IMG/VR virus record: IMGVR_UViG_3300021959_010370
Coordinates: 1 to 21,088 of that record
Length of the DNA: 21,088 bases
DNA from: a virus
Reading direction: 5' to 3' (one strand)
The notes under the pieces were generated by a model. The model made no database searches. It had not been told where the DNA came from and saw only the letters and a list, made by a program, of their open reading frames with translations. Below, piece by piece: positions 1 through 7,080 of the stretch. Every line of letters begins with the position of its first letter. The stretch's first letter is position 1. Made by a program: the position numbers and the translations under genes.

Positions 1-2229
1 TATCTTTACTCTTAGTGGGGTTGTTCCATACTTACTGGATAGCTCAAGCTGATAAGACCTCACCTCTTTATCGGAAAAAGAATCACCAAAATCAATTAGT
101 CCACTCTTAAGCCTAGATTCATAACCAAACCCTAGTCTATTATATACTCTATAGGGTTCTCGCTCGCCAATCTTTGGCGGGCCGTATCCATATCTTACTA
201 ATACTCCCCCGTAATTATAGTCTTCCCTGTATTGAGTACCGGGATACACAAAATTATTATCATTAGCTTGATGGATGCCCATAATGAACCAAGCTTCCTC
301 TGGTCCTACCCTATTGTGTTTTGGTTTTCTTATGTAGGAGGATGCAGTAAAGGATGCATCTATGGTTGATAATGTATTACTAATGTAGTCATAAGCAATA
401 GTTCCCCACTCGAGTTCGTTGTTTTCCTTTCTTCCGACTGGGCAATTAATAAATATTTCACGAGTTATCGGGTTATCTACCGCATAAATATACTCAGACA
501 ATTCCGGTGGAACAGATTGCCAAAACGGTGGTCCAATTTCAAACATGCTAATCGGCTTAGGTTCAGTAGATGATCTAGTAATGGAATATATCCCACTATT
601 CCCCATGAATATATGTTGCTTCCCATCCACATCAATAATCGTGTGCCTAAAGTCAGCCACCCTTCCACCCTTGTACCTAGGTTCAATCGCAAAGGGAACT
701 TCTTGACTGTTAGTTCTTGAAACGAAAAAGAACCCAGAATCTCGGTAAACAACCAACTTATCCGCAAGCTCCTTCATTTTTAATATCCTTGAGCCATCTT
801 GAGAAAATTCCCTAAAGGCAGCGGGTGACCTTAATTGCTCGGCATAAGGGCGAAGTACGACTGTATAGTTACCAGCAACAAACGGAAGTGCCGTTTCAGG
901 GTTCTGTAACACTAAGTCATCTTGATTGCTATCCACGAGTAGGTAGTCACTAGAAAGATTAAAGTACTCATACTCCTGGTCATCTATAGTTCCGTATAAT
1001 CCGTCCGCTCCATAGTCTATTGCGTATAATGCGGTAGGGTCTTGAGGGTCTTTTGCGTATGCATCATCCGTTACCGAGCTATTACTTCCTTGGCTAAGAA
1101 ATATTCCGCTCACTAACAAGGAGTTTGTTTTTTCATCCACTGACTTAATAGTCGCTACGGGATTTACCATATTTAAAGTGTATGCTTCATCCCCCTGAAA
1201 AACACCTTGATTGTAAAACTGGTACATGCTCCCAGGTGTTCCAATCTTGTAGTTGTAGTCAAAAGTAAGCTGGTATTGCCCTGCGGCTTTAACTGTTAGT
1301 GTACATGGCAAACCACCGGACTCCATTACTACCGAATTTCCTGCAATAATTCCTGAGTTAAATAACTTCGGTTCCCCTTCTGCGGAATAAACCATTCGGT
1401 ACTGATACCTTTGCGTCCTTACTACACCAGACTGAAATAAAATATTATCCCCAAGTGAACCATACGGATCAGCACTCTCAAATAAATCCTCATATCCCGA
1501 GACTATAACAGTTAGGTCTGCACAAAATAATCTATCTTGAAACACTCCAATTGTCCCGCACGACGCAACACCGTTCTCCCTTAAGCCATAAAGTGGTTCA
1601 GCTACACCCCATTCGCTCTTGTACACAACAGGTAGATCAACTCCATTATTTATGATGATATGGTTTTGTACATCTACGATCTCCCATCTATAAGCACCTC
1701 CCTCAAATGGATCTAGCAACCCTCCATTCTCATCAAATTTATCAATATAGTTACTAAATGTATAAATCGGATCCCAGTAAAAGTCTTCAGCTCGAGACAA
1801 CCAATATTCAGAGCCCGACCCATCTGTTGCGTAAAACTGACCTGGGGAAAGGTAGTTTTTGGCATATGTATCCTCAGATGTTTTTAGTCTCCAAACTTTA
1901 TTGCCTGCAATTACAATTAGTACAGGTGTTCCATTAGTTCCGGGAAACTGATGGATTGCCCGTATTGGGAACTGAGAGTCAATTGCATCAAATGTATTGG
2001 ATGCACCATACTGCTTTAAGTTAGTACCTAACCCAAATATCTCCCATCCTTCCCTTCTTAATTCTCCATCTGTTTCACGGCGGAAGTTTAGCTTCTCGGT
2101 GTAATTAGCAGAGGAAGATAAGTAATTAGATTCCTGCGTGATCGGCACATCATCAGATGCGGATCCAATTAATGCACCACCTTGTGCGGGGTGAATAGTT
2201 ACATTCTTATATGGTCTGCGCTTAGCCAT
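1..2229 (-). CDS. Tail nozzle / tail tubular protein B-like virion protein (C-terminus missing)
   Basis: The minus-strand frame is open from an ATG at 2229 to the window edge, giving 743 residues without a stop. It starts MAKRRPYKNVTIHPAQGGAL and the last visible residues are LRVKI. The ATG overlaps the fibre stop codon by one base (TAATG). The protein is beta-rich and has aromatic strands typical of beta-propeller nozzle proteins of short-tailed phages (T7 gp12, P22 gp10 type): GTIGVFQDRLFCADL (about 225-239), KLVVYRDSGFFFVSR (491-505) and HIFMGNSGIYSI (539-550). The last part, around SGLIDFGDSFSDKEVRSYQL (709-728), resembles a sandwich domain common in phage tail proteins. Residues 399-423 and 130-143 carry YA-D-EYW modules also found in the fibre next door. 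The nozzle role is inferred from fold impression and from its place after the adaptor. Another large tail or baseplate-like protein is possible. The coding call is firm. Confidence 0.8.
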   Translation of the reverse strand, partial: MAKRRPYKNVTIHPAQGGALIGSASDDVPITQESNYLSSSANYTEKLNFRRETDGELRREGWEIFGLGTNLKQYGASNTFDAIDSQFPIRAIHQFPGTNGTPVLIVIAGNKVWRLKTSEDTYAKNYLSPGQFYATDGSGSEYWLSRAEDFYWDPIYTFSNYIDKFDENGGLLDPFEGGAYRWEIVDVQNHIIINNGVDLPVVYKSEWGVAEPLYGLRENGVASCGTIGVFQDRLFCADLTVIVSGYEDLFESADPYGSLGDNILFQSGVVRTQRYQYRMVYSAEGEPKLFNSGIIAGNSVVMESGGLPCTLTVKAAGQYQLTFDYNYKIGTPGSMYQFYNQGVFQGDEAYTLNMVNPVATIKSVDEKTNSLLVSGIFLSQGSNSSVTDDAYAKDPQDPTALYAIDYGADGLYGTIDDQEYEYFNLSSDYLLVDSNQDDLVLQNPETALPFVAGNYTVVLRPYAEQLRSPAAFREFSQDGSRILKMKELADKLVVYRDSGFFFVSRTNSQEVPFAIEPRYKGGRVADFRHTIIDVDGKQHIFMGNSGIYSITRSSTEPKPISMFEIGPPFWQSVPPELSEYIYAVDNPITREIFINCPVGRKENNELEWGTIAYDYISNTLSTIDASFTASSYIRKPKHNRVGPEEAWFIMGIHQANDNNFVYPGTQYREDYNYGGVLVRYGYGPPKIGEREPYRVYNRLGFGYESRLKSGLIDFGDSFSDKEVRSYQLELSSKYGTTPLRVKI

Positions 2230-5200
2230 TATGCTGAGTATAAATTGTCCGTAATTGCTTTCAGCAAGTTATCCACTTCACTTTCTGTATAGTACCTCGA
2301 GTCATGATTGTGTGATGTTGGCGTTCTTGCATTGGATAACCTAGAGTCATTACCTTTGCATACCGTGGTTGATGATGTTCCAGTAGGTATTCTTGATATG
2401 CTTAGCGTGCCGCTTGTTATATTGGAAGCACTATGGTTGTGAGAGGATGAAGCATAAGATCCCGCTACTTGAGCTCCAATATTTGACCTAGCTCGACTCT
2501 TCTCGGTAGAGCTTAAGGACTGCGATGCATCAAACCTTACTCGCTTCCCAAGTGCAGTAGTAATAGTGGTTGAGAAATTTGCATCATCACCGAGTGCGGA
2601 AGCTAGCTCGTCTAATGTATTAAGGGTAGCTGGTGCCGAGTCCACAAGTGCAGATATTGCTGCATCTACATCCTTTATCGGAAACGATGCGCCATTCCCT
2701 GTTCCGTTATAAGCGATCCACTTATCCTCAACTACATCATAGATAATAGATGGATTGTCAGATAGACCAATATCTACAGTTAGACCCCTAGATACAGTTG
2801 AGGATGACTCAAGCTCCCAATATTCTTGATCGCCCGCCACACTTGGATCATCTGCGTAAAGTTGTCCTACTTCGTTATACTCCTGGTATGCGTATCCACT
2901 GTCGGCACCACCTGTTGTTCCGTCCAAAGTTAATCCACTTTGGATAATGGTGTCACCCTCATTTACTATGGTGGTGTCACCTTCATTGGTAATATTATTT
3001 ACTACCGCACCAATTGTAACTACATCACTGCCGTTGTAGGCAACCCAATCTCCTGCTGATGGATCAAACCTAATGTACGGCATATCATTCGTGCCATCAT
3101 CTACTGAAATACCGGTGGGTACTGCGGCATTATTGTGAATACCATTAATTACTATATCAGTAGCGCCGGAAATCCCCGAAGTCATAGCGACCCTAGATTT
3201 AAGTGCATACGAGTTTAGTAGATTATTGGTTTCGGTTTTTGTATAACCTGTTCCCGTTAATGCGTACCTATTGTTTGATTCAGACTTGGTGTAGGAACTA
3301 TCAAATGGCTCATATCGGCTATCTGATTCCGTCTTACTATAAGAGTCTTTTAGCTCATAGGAAACTCCACCTCCATTACTAAAACCCCATTTAGATTCTT
3401 GTGTGTCATACCTTAAGAATGGATTATTTACTCCATCCCCAAGGTTGATCACTAGACCTGTACTGCTTGTAGCTGAAACTTGCGTAGACCAGTATTCAGC
3501 TTGTACATCATCAGCAGTGCCTTCAGTTTCGTCAGGGCCGTAATCTATTGCATAAAATCCTGCACCTTGCTCAAAAGCATAACCCGATTGTGCTCCACCA
3601 GTTGTACCATCGAGAACTAAATCGGTACCTGTTTCTCCACTACTTCCGTCTCCTCCACCGCCACTACCACCTAATCCATCAAGATCGGTCTTTAGGGCAT
3701 AATCAGATAGATCCTCAATGAATGCCAAGCTTCTTGTGGTCGTATCTTCCTGTAAGGTAAGCCGGGTAACTCCGTTGCTTGGATTATCAAGATCGAAAAC
3801 CCCAAAACTTGCCTTCAGTTTAACATTTTGAGGCACACTTTGTATTGCAGTGTCACCAGCACCTCCAAATTTATGAGCCTGCCAGAAGTCCACTTCGTAA
3901 GTGTCAATTTCCTTAAGACTTGCTTCGTCTGTGTATATGTTCTCGGATACAAGACTTGGAGCGTATAAATACTTAGACCCATCAATATTTGTTTTTACCT
4001 CAAATACATTGGATACTTTTATTTCAGTCGCCTCAAGTACTCCATTAACAATTGTATCTCCTTGGATATTAAATGTACCCGTAGATGAATAAAGGTTTTT
4101 GTTAATCGTGGTATCGCCCGTGGATGTGAAATTGCTGACATTTGTGTCACCCGCAATATTTACATCTCCATCTTCAGTAACCTCAAATATAGTATCACCT
4201 TCATTGGTTACATTGAGCGATTTATTAATCGTTGTATCACCAGCGATTATGGTGTCACCTTCTTCGGTAACCTTAAATACAGTATCTCCCTCATTCTTTA
4301 CGAATAGCTTTTGCTCAATCGTTGTATCACCCTCAATGACGGTATTGTCCTGAATGGTAACAATCTCGGTACTAGATGATATATTTTCATTAACAATTGT
4401 ATCACCTTCAATTGTTACATTCTCAACTATGGTAGATGTTAAATGTACATCCCCTTCCTCGGTGAGATTTATTACATTATCTCCTGCCTGATTCGTAATA
4501 TTAAAGTTTTCGGTGACATTTATATTCGTCACCTGAGGAAGTTCTACTTCATTAACCTCTATAACTTCACCTACTTCCGTGGCAATTCCCGCATCCACAT
4601 CTTCCTGCGTCGCGTCTCGCGATATATACACTGGAAGAAATGGTATCTTAGCCCACGATGTTGCTCCAGTTTTGAAGTATAAACTACTTGAGTCGTAAGC
4701 GAAATCACCTATAGCACCCGCTGAATCACTATTAGCTAGTGGGGTAAAGGCATACCTAAGTGAGTCTATATAAAATTGAGTCCTGGTATCTGCCTCTGCT
4801 TTTGCATAAACATCAAAGAATGTAAGATCTATTCCGTGCGGATTAACCTCATTAAGGTGCTGATCTAGTAATACTTGTGGATTCAAGTTAGGTACATCAC
4901 CTAATCCTAAATCTGACTTTGTAGTTCCATGTGGATTACTTTGCCCCTTGTGTGATGTTAAGTCCGCTTGTACTCCATCTATCTCAAGTTGCGTTACTCC
5001 ACCAGCTAGTGAAACTATTTCAGATGGTGTTAAGTTCTCGACTTTACTAAGTCCAACTTGTGCTTTTGTAACACTATGAGGGTTGTTGGTCAGATCGCTA
5101 TGGTCTGCAACTAAAAGGTTTGTCTTTGCTTGTATCTCAGAACCCAGGTCTGTTATGTCGGCCGCTACATGAGTGTGGTCGCTTGTGTCAATTCCGGCAA

Positions 5201-5852
5201 TGAGGGTGTCTACTTCAGTCTTATTATATATATCTGAGTGTACATGAGCTGATGATGCCTTGTCCGCTAACTGCGCCTCAAGTGCATCTATCTCATCATT
5301 AAGCGTAGAAATGGAACTATTTACTCCCGATAAGTCTACTGAGCCACCGCTTGTATCTATTGCACTAATGCTTGCGATTAAACTATCCCGCACGCTATTA
5401 AGTTCAGCTATAGAAGCCTTTACATCTAGTGCTGACTGCAAGCCAGATACATTTGATATTTCAATTCCCGCAGGAGAGCCCGTGGTATCTATATTATCAA
5501 CCTGCCCCTGCAGGGCATCTATTTGCGACTGGTAGTTAGCTAGAACTAATCCATCTAATAAACCATCTGTAGTACTAAATCTAGTGTCTACTTCTGTTTT
5601 ATTATAGTAGTTAGATGCAAAGTCTGCTTCCTCACCCTCTAGTGATGCAACCCGTGATGTGAGAGCAACAATAGAGTCGTTTAAAATTTTACCAAGCGAA
5701 GCAGCTAATGGATCCGTTGTGGATGTAGATGTAAGACTTGTTACTATATCCTCTACTAAAAGAGTTGAGTCTATTAGGTTTCCAAAATCTGCCTCATCGG
5801 GAGATGCCCCCGTTATGAAGTAACTCTTTAATGTAAGCCTATCCTGGATCAT
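2229..5852 (-). CDS. Long repeat-rich tail fibre protein, 1207 aa
   Basis: Structural fibre that probably extends from the virion to contact the host. The start ATG overlaps the adaptor stop (ATGA). Residues 1-245 are heptad-like, with YNKTEVDT motifs at 83 and 209. Residues 225-340 carry tail-fibre repeats of the DHTH and NPHSVTKAQVGL/NPHGTTKSDLGL type. Residues 455-600 are an array of GDT units. Residues 720-740 form a glycine hinge. Residues 746-830, 893-950 and 973-1050 are three related modules of the form LDGTTGGA...EYW...GL-V-IG...P-I-YD...KW-AYNG. Residues 1062-1125 match the widespread phage repeat containing PATLNTLDELASALGDD. The end is HNHDSRYYTESEVDNLL plus about ten residues, so no distal knob domain is evident. 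The fibre call is strong. Its attachment point and receptor are unknown. It lies between the probable adaptor and nozzle genes. Confidence 0.9.
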   Translation of the reverse strand: MIQDRLTLKSYFITGASPDEADFGNLIDSTLLVEDIVTSLTSTSTTDPLAASLGKILNDSIVALTSRVASLEGEEADFASNYYNKTEVDTRFSTTDGLLDGLVLANYQSQIDALQGQVDNIDTTGSPAGIEISNVSGLQSALDVKASIAELNSVRDSLIASISAIDTSGGSVDLSGVNSSISTLNDEIDALEAQLADKASSAHVHSDIYNKTEVDTLIAGIDTSDHTHVAADITDLGSEIQAKTNLLVADHSDLTNNPHSVTKAQVGLSKVENLTPSEIVSLAGGVTQLEIDGVQADLTSHKGQSNPHGTTKSDLGLGDVPNLNPQVLLDQHLNEVNPHGIDLTFFDVYAKAEADTRTQFYIDSLRYAFTPLANSDSAGAIGDFAYDSSSLYFKTGATSWAKIPFLPVYISRDATQEDVDAGIATEVGEVIEVNEVELPQVTNINVTENFNITNQAGDNVINLTEEGDVHLTSTIVENVTIEGDTIVNENISSSTEIVTIQDNTVIEGDTTIEQKLFVKNEGDTVFKVTEEGDTIIAGDTTINKSLNVTNEGDTIFEVTEDGDVNIAGDTNVSNFTSTGDTTINKNLYSSTGTFNIQGDTIVNGVLEATEIKVSNVFEVKTNIDGSKYLYAPSLVSENIYTDEASLKEIDTYEVDFWQAHKFGGAGDTAIQSVPQNVKLKASFGVFDLDNPSNGVTRLTLQEDTTTRSLAFIEDLSDYALKTDLDGLGGSGGGGDGSSGETGTDLVLDGTTGGAQSGYAFEQGAGFYAIDYGPDETEGTADDVQAEYWSTQVSATSSTGLVINLGDGVNNPFLRYDTQESKWGFSNGGGVSYELKDSYSKTESDSRYEPFDSSYTKSESNNRYALTGTGYTKTETNNLLNSYALKSRVAMTSGISGATDIVINGIHNNAAVPTGISVDDGTNDMPYIRFDPSAGDWVAYNGSDVVTIGAVVNNITNEGDTTIVNEGDTIIQSGLTLDGTTGGADSGYAYQEYNEVGQLYADDPSVAGDQEYWELESSSTVSRGLTVDIGLSDNPSIIYDVVEDKWIAYNGTGNGASFPIKDVDAAISALVDSAPATLNTLDELASALGDDANFSTTITTALGKRVRFDASQSLSSTEKSRARSNIGAQVAGSYASSSHNHSASNITSGTLSISRIPTGTSSTTVCKGNDSRLSNARTPTSHNHDSRYYTESEVDNLLKAITDNLYSA
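2703..2936 (-). repeat. Fibre module copy B (78 aa)
   Basis: Fibre residues 973-1050. It begins GLTLDGTTGGADSGYAYQEY, has YADDPSVAGDQEYW, then GLTVDIG, and ends SIIYDVVEDKWIAYNG. It shares the LDGTTGGA-SGYA start and the P-YD-KW end with copy A. A third, shorter relative (residues 893-950, nt 3003-3176) keeps only the second half (GISVDDG, MPYIRFDPSAGDWVAYNG). Confidence 0.75.
3363..3617 (-). repeat. Fibre module copy A (85 aa)
   Basis: Fibre residues 746-830. It begins LVLDGTTGGAQSGYAFEQG, passes a YAIDYGPDETEGTADD segment and EYW, and ends FLRYDTQESKWGFSNGGG. It aligns by eye with the module at 2703-2936 and more weakly with 3003-3176. The module looks duplicated and diverged within the gene. 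Confidence 0.75.
4053..4484 (-). repeat. Coding tandem GDT repeats in the fibre shaft
   Basis: Fibre residues about 457-600 contain around a dozen short units built on GDT/GDV (EGDTIV, EGDTTI, EGDTVF, EGDTII, AGDTTI, EGDTIF, DGDVNI, AGDTNV, TGDTTI, QGDTIV), spaced 6-27 residues apart. A longer sub-unit, INK-L-V-NEGDTIF-VTE-GD, occurs in divergent copies. At the DNA level, variants of GTATCACC followed by TTCATT/TTCTTC recur on the plus strand. Two more units lie near 2957-2984. This looks like an intertwined trimeric beta shaft, which is an inference. Confidence 0.8.
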
Positions 5853-6619
5853 CCTACTACAAATCCTCCTCCGCCAACGCCTGTGCTATTGGCGATCTGC
5901 TCTATCGACGATGTTTGATATTCTTTTCGGTTAATAAATATTTGCGCACGCTCCTTCTGATACATCTGCATGTATGCTTGATATTGCTGTAGGTCATTAT
6001 CTACATCCCTGGCAAGGTGCGCCTTTACATATCCAGCAGATGCTTTTGCCTCCATCTCATCAAAGATAACAGGTGTATTCTTTTCGTCATCCGTTGCTCT
6101 GTATATAGGTGTTGGGCGAAACTCACCCTCAAAGTAAATATACATTGCCTCATCCTCACGAAGCATAGGTGCAGTCCAGAATTTATTTTCCCCAAATGTT
6201 ATACGACCAGGTATACTAGATGTTCTTTCAGCTATGCCTCCGTCAATTAACGAGAATCTTGATTCCCATGGAATTGAGTGCGGGTAGTAATATCGAGATA
6301 TGTCCTGATTGTTATCGCTAGTTGCAACTCTCCGTACAACTACTTGCTTAACTCGTACATTTGACATAGCAAAGTCGCCCTTGTGAACATTGAGATCCTC
6401 TGCATTTACCTGGCTTAAGTCCGCAGGGTTAGGTTCTACCAATGAACCTTCAGAGTAAAACTTGTATTGGTTTTGCCTAATTGTGGGAACATACCTCTGC
6501 ATATCAACAACGGATGCCACAATGAGTGAATCGATATTTTCCTGTACCCCCCTGCCCTTTCTTTCGCTGTCTACAATAAGAAAGACACGCACTTGATCAT
6601 TAAATTCCTGCCAATTCAT
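5849..6619 (-). CDS. Probable head-tail adaptor / connector protein, 256 aa
   Basis: I infer a virion connector protein that would sit under the portal. The N-terminus (MNWQEFNDQVRVFLIVDSER) and the helical VVDMQRYVPTIRQNQYKFY segment (about 37-55) resemble small adaptor proteins of marine short-tailed phages. The middle is beta-rich, including RFSLIDGGIAERTSSIPGRI (121-140). Residues 185-232 form a long amphipathic helix with FDEMEAKASAGYVKAHLARD, and the tail is glycine-rich (GVGGGGFVVG). The start follows a perfect GGAGGT at five-base spacing and overlaps the upstream membrane-protein gene by four bases. Its position just before the fibre and nozzle-like genes fits a head-completion role. 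No catalytic motif is visible. The adaptor label is from fold impression and synteny, so moderately sure; the coding call is firm. Confidence 0.75.
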   Translation of the reverse strand: MNWQEFNDQVRVFLIVDSERKGRGVQENIDSLIVASVVDMQRYVPTIRQNQYKFYSEGSLVEPNPADLSQVNAEDLNVHKGDFAMSNVRVKQVVVRRVATSDNNQDISRYYYPHSIPWESRFSLIDGGIAERTSSIPGRITFGENKFWTAPMLREDEAMYIYFEGEFRPTPIYRATDDEKNTPVIFDEMEAKASAGYVKAHLARDVDNDLQQYQAYMQMYQKERAQIFINRKEYQTSSIEQIANSTGVGGGGFVVG

Positions 6620-7080
6620 CGTCTACCTCCGGGTGTAAAATAAAATCCTATAATTAGAGGCAATACTACTGTTGCTTCAAAGAGTGCAATGTGTCCCGTT
6701 GTAACGACCAGAGCGGTTTGCTCAGCTGGAAAACTGATGAGCCCGAAAAGAAACTCTCGCTTACCTTCTCCTGTGATGTTTGTTGTACTGACGAGTGGAA
6801 CGCTGGGATAAATTGTTGTGATGCATGTAATGAACGAGAGCGTGCACATTCCGATGAGCGCGAGCATCCTGCGTGTAGCCCTAGTGAAAGCGCCACTAGG
6901 ACCGCTATTAAGTGCCTCTTGAAATTTAATTGCTTGTTCATTGTTTCTTGCCTCCCTTGCCATCTCCATCTCAAACTTTTGAGCACGGGCATCCGTGATG
7001 GCACCAAATACACCCTTAAGGATACTGCCCATTGCGGCAGACCCTCCGCCAGTTAGGAATAATGTTAGTAGTTCAAACAT
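6616..7080 (-). CDS. Small membrane protein, holin-like or virion membrane protein, 154 aa
   Basis: The start overlaps the spike stop by one base (TGATG). The N-terminus is hydrophobic and glycine-rich (LTLFLTGGGSAAMGSILKGV). A charged helix follows (residues 33-58, KFEMEMAREARNNEQAIKFQ), then two hydrophobic segments likely to cross the membrane: about 72-91 (MLALIGMCTLSFITCITTIY) and about 122-148, ending LPLIIGFYF. The C-terminus is short and basic (TPGGRR). An N-terminal amphipathic or glycine-rich part, a charged helix and paired hydrophobic segments recall three-segment holins of the gene-transfer-agent type, but I cannot confirm the family. Because it lies among tail genes, a virion protein that enters the host membrane is also possible. 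The coding call is good and the function is tentative. Confidence 0.7.
   Translation of the reverse strand: MFELLTLFLTGGGSAAMGSILKGVFGAITDARAQKFEMEMAREARNNEQAIKFQEALNSGPSGAFTRATRRMLALIGMCTLSFITCITTIYPSVPLVSTTNITGEGKREFLFGLISFPAEQTALVVTTGHIALFEATVVLPLIIGFYFTPGGRR
6625..6630 (-). promoter_or_regulatory. Strong ribosome binding site for the adaptor gene
   Basis: GGAGGT on the minus strand ends five bases before the ATG at 6619, inside the 3' end of the upstream membrane-protein gene. This fixes the start codon and shows that the phage uses Shine-Dalgarno initiation. Confidence 0.8.

Noticed and set aside
477-767. 96-aa plus-strand frame
   Set aside because: It lies inside the long open frame of the nozzle-like gene on the minus strand and lacks a ribosome site.
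4099-4353. Plus-strand frame with regularly repeated VVSP units
   Set aside because: It mirrors the GDT repeats of the fibre on the other strand and has no independent support.
2940-4480. Possible CRISPR-like or non-coding direct repeats
   Set aside because: Repeat spacing is irregular and in phase with codons; the repeats encode the fibre shaft.
6666-7056. Alternative frames of about 115-121 aa on both strands
   Set aside because: They overlap the whole membrane-protein gene, whose hydrophobic segments and junctions fit the operon better.
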